Assembly (NCBI GenBank): GCA_934256595.1
Contig: CAKQOW010000006.1
Coordinates: forward strand, 1 to 64,000
DNA length: 64,000 nucleotides
Reading direction: 5' to 3'
Origin: an uncultured Clostridia bacterium
GTDB lineage: Bacteria > Bacillota > Clostridia > Peptostreptococcales > Anaerovoracaceae
How positions within the stretch are numbered: position 1 is the stretch's first letter; every line of letters starts with the position of its first letter. The position numbers and the translations under genes are program-made. Positions 26,958 through 34,509 of this stretch are shown here, piece after piece. Below the pieces are notes generated by a model. That model was not told the origin of the DNA. It did no database searches and saw only the letters and a list, made by a program, of their open reading frames with translations.

Positions 26958-27378
26958 ATTCAACCATCTTCTGTGAAACTTCCGCAGGTGAAAGCTGAGT
27001 CATATTGTCCTTGCTGTCCCACTCCTCTTTGCTCCAGACTTCGATTTTGTCCAGATTGCCTATAGTTACAAGCTCCTTGTCTATGTTTGCATATTCTCTG
27101 AGATCGGCAGTAAGTGTAATTCTGCCCTGCTTGTCTATCTCGCTTTCGACCGCATTTGCATAGAAATGGCGGATGAAGGCTCTGGCATTTGCATCAGACA
27201 TAGGAAGCGCTGACAGCTTGTTCATAAATTTCTCCCACTCAGCCATAGGATAAATATACAGGCACCTGTCGATACCCATAGTCAGAACACACTTATAGCC
27301 CAGCTGTTCCCTGAACTTTGCAGGGACTATCATTCTCGACTTGGCATCTATTGAGTTCTGGAATTTGCCCATTAACAT
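26947..27378 (-). CDS. mraZ: Transcriptional regulator MraZ
   Basis: A 143-aa DNA-binding protein with two SpoVT/AbrB-like swapped-hairpin domains: [20 protein letters not shown] and a second half with [19 protein letters not shown]. MraZ represses its own dcw promoter in studied bacteria by binding direct repeats upstream. It is the first gene of the cluster here. AAAGGA lies 10 bases before the ATG at 27378. The upstream region holds a good sigma-A promoter overlapped by phased CCACTT boxes (separate entries), consistent with autoregulation. Confidence 0.96.
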   Translation of the reverse strand: MLMGKFQNSIDAKSRMIVPAKFREQLGYKCVLTMGIDRCLYIYPMAEWEKFMNKLSALPMSDANARAFIRHFYANAVESEIDKQGRITLTADLREYANIDKELVTIGNLDKIEVWSKEEWDSKDNMTQLSPAEVSQKMVEYGI

Positions 27379-27435
27379 CGCAGTGCTGTCCTTTCGACTG
27401 AGTATATTACACCACTTTCATTTTATGATGTAACA

Positions 27436-27482
27436 CCATAATACCCCACTTCACACCACTTTACAACCATTACCCGCCACTT
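27436..27482 (-). promoter_or_regulatory. Phased MraZ-type operator boxes
   Basis: Plus-strand CCACTT boxes (AAGTGG on the coding strand) start at 27446, 27456 and 27477, with weaker CCATnA versions at 27436 and 27467. All five are spaced 10-11 bases, one helical turn. MraZ proteins bind G-rich direct repeats with a 10-base period. An extra CCACTTT lies at 27412. Direct repeats are seen in the sequence; MraZ binding is inferred from the family. Confidence 0.65.
27438..27466 (-). promoter_or_regulatory. Sigma-A-type promoter of the dcw cluster
   Basis: On the minus strand TTGTAA (27461-27466) and TATTAT (27438-27443) are separated by exactly 17 bases, 60 bases before the mraZ ATG. The spacer contains two of the operator boxes, so a bound MraZ would block RNA polymerase. 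Confidence 0.65.
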
Positions 27483-27680
27483 TTTGTACTTTTCTCTCCC
27501 CTTTTTTTGCAAAAACAGGAGCCGTTTTGGCTGTTTTTGCCAAACAAAAACTACATATGGTATTTTATTCTTTCTCTCGTTCATATTGCTACAATATGTT
27601 GTTTTTTTGATAATCTGAACCTTGTACAGACTGTTTTCATAATATGAATAAAATACAATATAGAAAGGTATTGATGAATA

Positions 27681-28784
27681 ATGTTAAGTTCATACTTTCC
27701 CGCAGACAGCGCCGGGTGCGGCTGCTGCGGAACAAATACAGACAGCAATTCTCCGGCTTTCAGAAATTCCAAATCAAATCTTGCATATATAGATAAAGTT
27801 TTTTCATACAAGGAAGGACATTCCTGCCCTATAAGCTACAGCTTAAACACGGCAACAACTGAAATCCCCGCGCAGCTCATAACGTCAAAGGAACCGCTGC
27901 CTCCTGTCGACCCCTGCGCGCAGAAATGCTGCTGCGACTCTCCCGCTCCTGACTGCAGCCGGCAGTGCTGCTGCTGTTGCGGCGGAACTTCCGACTGCCA
28001 GACGGGCACAGCTTCCGTTTTTACTGTAAAAAGAAGTTTTGCAGTAGTAAACAGCCTGACACCTGCTGCTGCCATCGCCCCTGCAGGCGTTACTCTCAAC
28101 GGGCATGCAGTAAATGCCGTAAATACAGAGAACGGCATATATACAGTGGATATCTCAAATATCGAAAATCAGCTTTCGGACACAAAATGCCAATGCAGCG
28201 GGCTCCCTTCAAAAGCGTTTTTTATGATAAACGGTATCACAGGCTGGAATCTGACAGGACAGTTAATTCTCGACGGTACAGTGAATACCGGCGGATCTGT
28301 ATGTAATTTCAGAGCGACATTTAATATCACCGCTCCTCTTGCAGTTACGGGCACGACAGCCTTTGCAATTTCCGACGCCGGCATACCTTGCAGTGTTCAT
28401 GGAATTTCTCCTGCAATTCAGTTCACTCTCGGCGGCAGAATAAACATACTCAATCCTGAAATCACAATTACCGCTGCAGGAACTCAGCTCACCGCACTTC
28501 TGATTCTTGAGCCTTCCATAAATCTGGAGGTTACAAGAAAAACACTTATGTGTATGACAGGCTGCGAGGCTGACATTCCATGCGACAATTCATTAACCTC
28601 AGCTCTCATACAGCAGGGAGGCTGCGCTGAAGAACCCGGCTGCATGTGCAGCGCCAAAGTGCCTGAACCTCCTGTCACAGGCTGTGAAAAGCCATCAAAT
28701 GAGTGCGAAAAACCGCAGGAAAACGAATGCGGATGCAGTATGTACCAGTTTAACGGCACCAACGGCTGCAGCTGCGGATACTAA
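27681..28784 (+). CDS. Cys-rich protein of unknown function
   Basis: A 367-aa protein I do not recognise. Cysteines occur as dense pairs and runs at both ends (GCGCCG, KCCCDSPAPDC, QCCCCCGG near the N-terminal third; CGCSMYQFNGTNGCSCGY at the C-terminus), while the middle (about 140-300) is Thr/Ile/Val-rich, probably beta-stranded. No signal peptide or membrane helix is seen. It is one of only two plus-strand genes in the window, stands alone between mraZ and the ech operon, and has its own terminator. AGAAAGG lies about 12 bases before the ATG. A spore-coat or surface structural protein is conceivable from composition, but this is a guess. Confidence 0.7.
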   Translation: MLSSYFPADSAGCGCCGTNTDSNSPAFRNSKSNLAYIDKVFSYKEGHSCPISYSLNTATTEIPAQLITSKEPLPPVDPCAQKCCCDSPAPDCSRQCCCCCGGTSDCQTGTASVFTVKRSFAVVNSLTPAAAIAPAGVTLNGHAVNAVNTENGIYTVDISNIENQLSDTKCQCSGLPSKAFFMINGITGWNLTGQLILDGTVNTGGSVCNFRATFNITAPLAVTGTTAFAISDAGIPCSVHGISPAIQFTLGGRINILNPEITITAAGTQLTALLILEPSINLEVTRKTLMCMTGCEADIPCDNSLTSALIQQGGCAEEPGCMCSAKVPEPPVTGCEKPSNECEKPQENECGCSMYQFNGTNGCSCGY

Positions 28785-28791
28785 AAAAGTG

Positions 28792-28829
28792 CAGCAGGGA
28801 GCTCCGGCTTTCCTGCTGTATAATTTTTT
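28792..28829 (+). terminator. Terminator of the Cys-rich gene
   Basis: CAGCAGG (28792-28798) pairs with CCTGCTG (28812-28818), followed by a T-rich run ending at 28829. It lies 8 bases after the stop codon at 28784. Confidence 0.75.
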
Positions 28830-28839
28830 GCATTAAAAA

Positions 28840-28865
28840 AGAGATGCTCGCTCAGAACATCTCTC
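28840..28865 (-). terminator. Terminator of the ech operon
   Basis: AGAGATG and CATCTCT arms pair across a 12-base loop and are followed on the minus strand by six T. It lies 12 bases after the echF stop. Plus-strand transcripts also meet a T-rich tract after it, so it backs up the neighbouring terminator. Confidence 0.75.
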
Positions 28866-28877
28866 TTGTTTTTCTGA

Positions 28878-29444
28878 TTACAGTGTCAGGCACTTCTTAG
28901 GGCATTTTTCAACACATGCTCCGCATTTAACGCAGGCATCCGATACTTCCCAAACCTTGTCTGCTCTGTTCACTGTAAGAGCATCGCAAGGGCAAACCTT
29001 GGCGCAGAGTCCGCAGAATACACATACGTCCTTATCGCATTTAAGTCCGCCGTCTGCCGGTGCTGCTGCTCCTGCTGCGGCAGGCGCCGCAGGCTTCTTT
29101 TCCTGTTTAGGAACTTCAACAACATCAACAGTTTTGGTTGTATCCGGTGTTGTATACGGCCTGTCCATACCAAGACATTTCTTAGGACATTCGTCCACGC
29201 AGCAGGCGCACTGCACACATCTCATTCTTTCGATGGTCCATGTGCCTGCGGCTCTGTCTACGGCAATGGCCTTTGCCGGGCATTTACGAGCGCATATACC
29301 GCATAATATACAGGATTCTTTTTCGATAGTTACCTGACCCCTGGTTCTTTCCTGAAACTCGTTAGGAATTACAGGATACATTTTAGTAGCAGGCTTTTTG
29401 AATAAGCTCTTCATTAACACTTTACCGATTTTAAAAGTTGCCAT
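28878..29444 (-). CDS. echF: Ech hydrogenase subunit EchF, extended polyferredoxin form
   Basis: Electron-transfer subunit that passes electrons between ferredoxin and the hydrogenase small subunit. The first half (about 40-95) is the usual NuoI-like ferredoxin with two [4Fe-4S] motifs (C45, 48, 51, 55 and C76, 79, 82, 86). After an Ala/Pro-rich linker (about 115-133) a second two-cluster ferredoxin follows (C141, 144, 147, 151 and C171, 174, 177, 181). Known EchF proteins usually carry only two clusters, so this 188-aa form has a fused extra ferredoxin domain. It is the last gene of the ech operon, 10 bases after echE, with AAAGGTAGG before its ATG. Confidence 0.9.
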   Translation of the reverse strand: MATFKIGKVLMKSLFKKPATKMYPVIPNEFQERTRGQVTIEKESCILCGICARKCPAKAIAVDRAAGTWTIERMRCVQCACCVDECPKKCLGMDRPYTTPDTTKTVDVVEVPKQEKKPAAPAAAGAAAPADGGLKCDKDVCVFCGLCAKVCPCDALTVNRADKVWEVSDACVKCGACVEKCPKKCLTL

Positions 29445-29454
29445 TCTCGCCCAC

Positions 29455-30537
29455 CTACCTTTCTGTACAGCTGATGCAAGGGTCTATAGTCAGTACCAGA
29501 ATAGGCACATCGGCTATGTCGCATCCCTGCAGCATTTTAACTAAAGCCGGAATATTCATATTTGTAGGAGTTCTGACTCTCATTCTCTCTAAGAATTTAG
29601 TGCCTGCTCCCTTAGCATAGTAATATGCTTCTCCTCTAGGCTGTTCAAGTCTTGCAACGAATTCACCGTCAACATTCTTGCCTTTAACAGGAACTCTTAA
29701 TTCACCCTCAGGTATAAGCTCTACTGCTTTTTCGATGAGTTCGATTGACTGGAATACTTCACGTATTCTTACGATACATCTTGCATAGCAGTCGCCGCCT
29801 TCTTCGACAACAGGTTCAAAACCAAGTCTGTCGTAAACGCCTTCGCCTGCAAGTCTCATATCCTGAACCACTCCTGAGCCTCTTGCAACGGGACCTACAG
29901 CGCCAAGCTCTATTGCCTGTTCCTTAGTGATAACACCTACGCCGCAAAGTCTGTTTTTAACTGAAACGTCTTCCATGAATACATCTGTAAGCTCTTTGAT
30001 CTCGGCTTTGATACCGTTTAATGTATCAACGATCTCTTTGAGAGTCTCATCATCAATGTCTTTTTTGACACCGCCGGGAACGCATACTGAGAATATTACT
30101 CTGCCTCCTGTTGTTTTTTCGAGAAGGTCAAGTACTGATTCTCTGAGCTTCCAGCAGTGCATGAACAGGCTGTCAAATGCAAATGCATCTGCCAGAAGTC
30201 CCAGCCACAGCAAATGGCTGTGCAGTCTGCTCATTTCGTGCCATATAGTTCTCAGGAATGATGCTCTTTCGGGAATTTCGATCCCCATAGCTCCTTCTAC
30301 TGCCGCGCAATAGCCCCAGCCGTGACCGAAGCTGCATATTCCGCAAATTCTTTCAATTACATATACCATTTCGGTATATTCCTTTTTTTCCACCAGCTTT
30401 TCCAGACCTCTGTGAATAAATCCTATTGAAGGGATTGCTTCAATTACAGTTTCATCTTCAACTACAAGGTCAAGATGAACCGGTTCCGGTAATACGGGAT
30501 GCTGTGGTCCGAAAGGAATAATAGTTCTTTTACCCAT
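29455..30537 (-). CDS. echE: Ech [NiFe]-hydrogenase large subunit EchE
   Basis: The catalytic subunit (360 aa), related to NuoD, holding the NiFe active site that makes or consumes H2. Both nickel-binding CxxC pairs are visible: C65/C68 in ERICGICSFGHG and C354/C357 in TIDPCISCTER. The protein ends three residues after the last cysteine, so no C-terminal extension for a maturation protease is present. The N-terminus IPFGPQHPVLPEP is typical of group 4 enzymes. The presence of all four cysteines separates it from complex I NuoD. Fifth gene of echABCDEF. Confidence 0.95.
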   Translation of the reverse strand: MGKRTIIPFGPQHPVLPEPVHLDLVVEDETVIEAIPSIGFIHRGLEKLVEKKEYTEMVYVIERICGICSFGHGWGYCAAVEGAMGIEIPERASFLRTIWHEMSRLHSHLLWLGLLADAFAFDSLFMHCWKLRESVLDLLEKTTGGRVIFSVCVPGGVKKDIDDETLKEIVDTLNGIKAEIKELTDVFMEDVSVKNRLCGVGVITKEQAIELGAVGPVARGSGVVQDMRLAGEGVYDRLGFEPVVEEGGDCYARCIVRIREVFQSIELIEKAVELIPEGELRVPVKGKNVDGEFVARLEQPRGEAYYYAKGAGTKFLERMRVRTPTNMNIPALVKMLQGCDIADVPILVLTIDPCISCTER

Positions 30538-30555
30538 AATGTCTACCTTCCTTTC

Positions 30556-30909
30556 TTAGCCTTCTGTGTTCCAAGGAGTTTTCTGTGCAACCCTGAAGAA
30601 ATTGCCCTGATAGTCCAGTTCAAGATTCTTGAATGTGATACCGAACAGGTCGTGCATTTCGTTTTCGTAAATGAATGCACTCCAGATTTCTCCTGTGATG
30701 CTCTGCAGCTCCATATTCTCAGGAACCATAACTTTTAAATTGGTTAATGCATGATCTTTATCAAATGAATAAAGAACTTCAACATGTCCGTCCCTGCACT
30801 TTGTTGCGCATGCCTGGCCCAATCTGTATCCGTCAGCTTTCATGCTTCTTACTTTTGCTAAAAGTTCGGAAGCTTCAACCGTTACAAATACGCTTTTGAT
30901 TTCACTCAT
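30556..30909 (-). CDS. echD: Ech hydrogenase subunit EchD (NuoC-like)
   Basis: A 117-aa soluble subunit related to the 30-kDa NuoC subunit of complex I. The family signature is IYENEMHDLFGITFKNL followed by a compact C-terminus (YQGNFFRVAQKTPW). It is shorter than NuoC, as expected for Ech. It starts directly after the echC stop with GAAGGAGG before the ATG, so the two are coupled. It belongs to the peripheral, cytoplasm-facing arm of the complex. Confidence 0.9.
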   Translation of the reverse strand: MSEIKSVFVTVEASELLAKVRSMKADGYRLGQACATKCRDGHVEVLYSFDKDHALTNLKVMVPENMELQSITGEIWSAFIYENEMHDLFGITFKNLELDYQGNFFRVAQKTPWNTEG

Positions 30910-31395
30910 TTATGCTTCCTCCTTTTCTTCTGCCGCAGGCTCTTCGATTGCAGGAGCCGCTGCAGGCGTGTTTTTCATAGCCTCTCTTTTTTCGGCTAAA
31001 ACTCCAAGTCCTTTGACAACACCGTCAATGATAGCCTCCGGTCTTGCCGCACAGCCGGGAACATATACGTCAACAGGTATAACCTTGTCAACTCCGCCCT
31101 GTACATTGTAGCATTCGGCAAATATACCTGCCGAACATGCGCAGATACCTACCGCAACCACAACCTTAGGTTCAGGCATCTGTTCATAGATCTGTTTAAC
31201 AACGTCTTTGTTCTGTTCGTTTACAGAACCTGTTACAAGGAATATATCCGCATGTTTAGGATTACCTGTATTGATAATACCAAATCTCTCTACGTCGTAC
31301 ATCGGTGTAAGACAAGCAAGAACTTCGATATCACAGCCGTTGCAGCTTGATCCGTCATAATGGATAATCCATGGTGATTTTGTTACATATGACAT
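30910..31395 (-). CDS. echC: Ech hydrogenase small subunit EchC (NuoB-like)
   Basis: A 161-aa small subunit that carries the [4Fe-4S] cluster next to the NiFe site. Cysteines C18 and C21 (SSCNGCDIE), one in VGICACSAG (C85 or C87) and C115 in YVPGCAARPE match the proximal cluster of group 4 hydrogenases and NuoB. The last 25 residues are an Ala/Glu-rich tail (PAIEEPAAEEKEEA) beyond the conserved domain. GGGAGG lies before the ATG. It forms the electron path from EchF to EchE. Confidence 0.93.
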   Translation of the reverse strand: MSYVTKSPWIIHYDGSSCNGCDIEVLACLTPMYDVERFGIINTGNPKHADIFLVTGSVNEQNKDVVKQIYEQMPEPKVVVAVGICACSAGIFAECYNVQGGVDKVIPVDVYVPGCAARPEAIIDGVVKGLGVLAEKREAMKNTPAAAPAIEEPAAEEKEEA

Positions 31396-31410
31396 TCTCT
31401 TACACCTCCC

Positions 31411-32274
31411 TTATATGAAATACAGAAGGAACAGGTTGATAATTCCAAGTACAGCCGCTACTATCCACGCTGTCTTGAAGGCTACCTGCCACTTCATTCT
31501 TGCAAAACTGTTTCCGATGAAAGTTTCAAAGAAGAAAGCAATTATTGCAACTACTATACCGATTATAACGCCTGCAACGCTTCCGTTCTGGAAGAACAGG
31601 AATATAAATCCGAGCAGGAATATGTTTTCATACCAGTGCGCAACCTCAAGCAATGCAAGTGTTGTTCCCGAGAACTCAGTTTTAAGACCTGCAACCAGTT
31701 CCTGATGCGCATGGTGCGACATACTTAAATCAAACGGAGCTTTTCTGAATTTGATAGTCAGAATGTACATAAATCCGATGAATATTCCCAGCATAGGGAG
31801 TATTCCCATTGATTCCGAATTCATAATATCCGACACCTTGAAGCTGCCTGTAAATACATAAAACGCAACTGCTGTTAAAAGCACCATAGGCTCATAAGCC
31901 ATTGTCTGAAGCAGCTCTCTCTCAGCACCAAGCTGCGCATAAGGTGAGTTTGAGGAATAAGCTGCTATAATCAGGAATGCGCTTGCTGTTGTAAGTGTAA
32001 ACAGTACCAGCAGCAGATCTCCGCCTGCGAAGAAGAAGCATCCTGTAACTACTACAAACAGCAGGAAGCATGCAACGTAGAAGTCCTGTACCTTGTTAAC
32101 TGTGATTTTTTCTTTTTCGAACAGTTTGAGTACATCATAAAACGGCTGTAATACAGGAGGACCTACTCTGCCCTGCATTCTTGCGCTTATAATTCTGTCA
32201 AGACCTGCAAGGAATCCGCCTACGAAAGGTGCAAGTACGATATATGCCACGATAAATATTATCATCTTAACCAT
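31411..32274 (-). CDS. echB: Ech hydrogenase membrane subunit EchB (NuoH-like)
   Basis: A 287-aa membrane protein related to NuoH, linking the soluble arm to the ion pump. The start at 32274 is chosen because AGGAGGTG lies 7 bases upstream; its ATG overlaps the echA stop (TAATG). A longer reading from 32349 has an unlikely Cys/Arg-rich head. Visible features are the first helix IIFIVAYIVLAPFVGGFLAG, the loop RMQGRVGPPVLQPFYDVLKL that contacts the hydrogenase module, TTASAFLIIAAYSSNSPYAQ and a further set of helices. Confidence 0.93.
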   Translation of the reverse strand: MVKMIIFIVAYIVLAPFVGGFLAGLDRIISARMQGRVGPPVLQPFYDVLKLFEKEKITVNKVQDFYVACFLLFVVVTGCFFFAGGDLLLVLFTLTTASAFLIIAAYSSNSPYAQLGAERELLQTMAYEPMVLLTAVAFYVFTGSFKVSDIMNSESMGILPMLGIFIGFMYILTIKFRKAPFDLSMSHHAHQELVAGLKTEFSGTTLALLEVAHWYENIFLLGFIFLFFQNGSVAGVIIGIVVAIIAFFFETFIGNSFARMKWQVAFKTAWIVAAVLGIINLFLLYFI

Positions 32275-34235
32275 TATATTGCACCTCCTATCACATATCC
32301 TGCAAATATTACAAGAACGACTGCGATTGTAGCTGCCGCTGCAATACATCCGATCCAGTTCATTTTGTTTTCACCGAAGTATTTGTCCATATACCAGTTC
32401 TTTAGTGATACAGCAGTACTGCCCTGGAATGAGTTTCTGAAAGTCAGATTGTCTCCCTGGTTAACACCTGCAAGGTATATAGGAACGATTTTTTTCTTTG
32501 TGTTTCCGAAGAACAGTATTGTTATAAGGATTATAACCGCAAGCATAATGCACATGATCATCATATTGCCTGAGGATAATGCCGCCATATCAGCTCCCAG
32601 GTAAGGAACTACCACTGCTGATGAAATTACAGGGAAGCCGAGGCATGTAACGAGTACAAGGATAACCAGAAGCGTATGTACGAATTTTTCTGATTTGTGT
32701 ACTGCGCCCTCTATGTTCTCAGTACCTGCAACAACTGCAGAGAGCTTGCCGAGCCATTTAACCCAGTAGAATACTGTTGTGGCGCTTCCGAAACATAATA
32801 CCGCTACAAGGAATACGCTCATAAATACGTTTCCTGTTTCGATGAATGCATCGAGTGCTGCCCATTTTGAAACAAGCATACCTAAAGGAGCAAGGAACAT
32901 AGCTGAAATACCAATCATCATGCATGCTGCAAGTCTAGGCATTCTGTCGAACAGTCCGTCCATATCCTCGATGTTTCTTGATCCGATGTTGTGTTCTGCC
33001 GTACCAACGCACAGGAACAGAAGTGATTTAGTAACAGCGTGGAATATTACAAGCATAATGCCTGCCCATACAGCAGCACTCGTGCCGATGCCCCCGCATA
33101 CAACTATAAGTCCTAAGTTTGCTACAGTTGAATAAGCAAGAACCCTCTTTGCGTTGGACTGTGAAATCGCCGCAAAGGATGCAAGCAGGAATGTGATGCC
33201 TCCTACTGCCATTACCATAATTCCGGCATAGTTAACCATACCGTATTCTGCATTTCCCCAGCCAAGACACGGAGCAAGCTTTAAGATAAGGAATACTCCG
33301 GCCTTAACCATTGTTGATGAGTGAAGCAGCGCTGATGTAGGCGTAGGTGCCACCATAGCGCCAAGCAGCCAGCTGTTGAACGGCATCTGAGCCGCCTTTG
33401 TGATACCTGCAAATGCAAGCAGTCCCACAGGAATCATTAATGCAGGGATTACTCCGTAGCCTGATTCACCGTAAAGGATAACGTCTGAAAGCTGCAGCGT
33501 TCTGATTGATTCATCCCAGCCGTAGCCTAAGATAATGATTGCAAGACAGAAGCCCAGTCCGCCAAGCAGGTTCATTATTAAAGCTCTGAATGAGTTTCTG
33601 ATTGCTTCCTTTGTCTTTGTGAAGCCTATCAGGAAGAATGAACATAGTGATGTTATCTCCCAGAAGAAGTACATCCAGATTAAGTTGTTTGAAGTTACAA
33701 GACCGAACATTGCAGCCAGGAACAGGAACAGCAGGAAGAAGAACCAAGGTCTCCTGTCTTTTGAGCCTGCAGGCTGGTGATGCTGGAAGTCTTTCATGTA
33801 ACCCATTGCGTATACGCAAATAAGAGTACCGATAATTCCAATGATTAAAATCATTATTAGTGAAAGTTCATCCACATAAGCATTGTGTTCAACTTCAATG
33901 CTGTGTCCGGTTGTCAGTTCAAACCAGACCATTAAAGGTGTCTGAATAAGAGCAAATACTGCAGCCAGGTACTTTTTGTACTTGAATGCAAGTATTGTAA
34001 TGACAACTGCCACGCCGCACTCTATTATCATCATGATGTAGTTTACAATCTCACTTGAGAAATCAAAGTAAGTTGTGCCCTCACCGAGATAAGTTGCGGC
34101 ACAGTAGATTGATACTGCAGCTATGATTACTGAAGCTGCAATAACAACTGTGTCTCTTGCCTTATCAGCTTTAACGATCAGAAGAACTAAGGCAACCAAT
34201 AGTGGGAATAAAATTAGAAAAAATATTGTGCCCAT
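32274..34235 (-). CDS. echA: Ech hydrogenase membrane subunit EchA (NuoL-like)
   Basis: A 653-aa antiporter-like subunit related to NuoL and MrpA, expected to move H+ or Na+ across the cytoplasmic membrane as the hydrogenase turns over. More than twelve hydrophobic helices are present. The conserved proton-channel segments are seen as MVAPTPTSALLHSSTMVKAGVF-like sequence (about 295-316), FFWEITSLCSFFLIG and FHAVTKSLLFLCVG. First gene of echABCDEF; GGAGG lies 7 bases before its ATG. A 274-base gap upstream separates it from the permease gene and should hold the operon promoter, although no convincing one was identified. Confidence 0.93.
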   Translation of the reverse strand: MGTIFFLILFPLLVALVLLIVKADKARDTVVIAASVIIAAVSIYCAATYLGEGTTYFDFSSEIVNYIMMIIECGVAVVITILAFKYKKYLAAVFALIQTPLMVWFELTTGHSIEVEHNAYVDELSLIMILIIGIIGTLICVYAMGYMKDFQHHQPAGSKDRRPWFFFLLFLFLAAMFGLVTSNNLIWMYFFWEITSLCSFFLIGFTKTKEAIRNSFRALIMNLLGGLGFCLAIIILGYGWDESIRTLQLSDVILYGESGYGVIPALMIPVGLLAFAGITKAAQMPFNSWLLGAMVAPTPTSALLHSSTMVKAGVFLILKLAPCLGWGNAEYGMVNYAGIMVMAVGGITFLLASFAAISQSNAKRVLAYSTVANLGLIVVCGGIGTSAAVWAGIMLVIFHAVTKSLLFLCVGTAEHNIGSRNIEDMDGLFDRMPRLAACMMIGISAMFLAPLGMLVSKWAALDAFIETGNVFMSVFLVAVLCFGSATTVFYWVKWLGKLSAVVAGTENIEGAVHKSEKFVHTLLVILVLVTCLGFPVISSAVVVPYLGADMAALSSGNMMIMCIMLAVIILITILFFGNTKKKIVPIYLAGVNQGDNLTFRNSFQGSTAVSLKNWYMDKYFGENKMNWIGCIAAAATIAVVLVIFAGYVIGGAI

Positions 34236-34476
34236 TGAATCCTCCTATAACTTAACATTATTTCATAACTTACATTTTACATAAAATCATCTTTACAAAC
34301 AACACCTTTTGTATAAAAAATTATGGTACTTTAGTTAGAAACTTTAGCATTTCCAACGTTTCACAGATTTTATGGCAAAAAAAACATAGCAAAAGGCGTT
34401 TTTCCACAAAATGTATGACAAGAAAAGTACCCTCCGGCAGCAAGTTTTACAGAGTATTATGCCCGGGAAGTAAAAA

Positions 34477-34495
34477 GGCAGCTCTGCGAGCTGCC
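34477..34495 (-). terminator. Terminator of the APC permease gene
   Basis: A perfect 8-bp stem GGCAGCTC/GAGCTGCC (34477-34484 with 34488-34495) with a 3-base loop, followed by five T on the minus strand. It lies 14 bases after the permease stop and separates that gene from the ech operon. Confidence 0.85.
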
Positions 34496-34509
34496 CGTAT
34501 GATTATCAT

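Larger units (their letters stand above)
27379..27680. other. Divergent intergenic region between mraZ and the Cys-rich gene
   Basis: This 302-base gap holds the mraZ promoter and operator array in its left half. The right half, in front of the plus-strand Cys-rich gene, is AT-rich. A clear sigma-A promoter is not evident there; TTGTAC with CATAATATG downstream could be a divergent promoter, and the CATAnnnT-like element would also fit a mother-cell sporulation sigma factor, but the spacing is poor. No coding sequence is seen. Confidence 0.5.

Noticed and set aside
34236..34509. Sigma-A promoter for the ech operon.
   Set aside because: Several AT-rich hexamers exist but no pair with both good match and 16-18 base spacing could be settled on.
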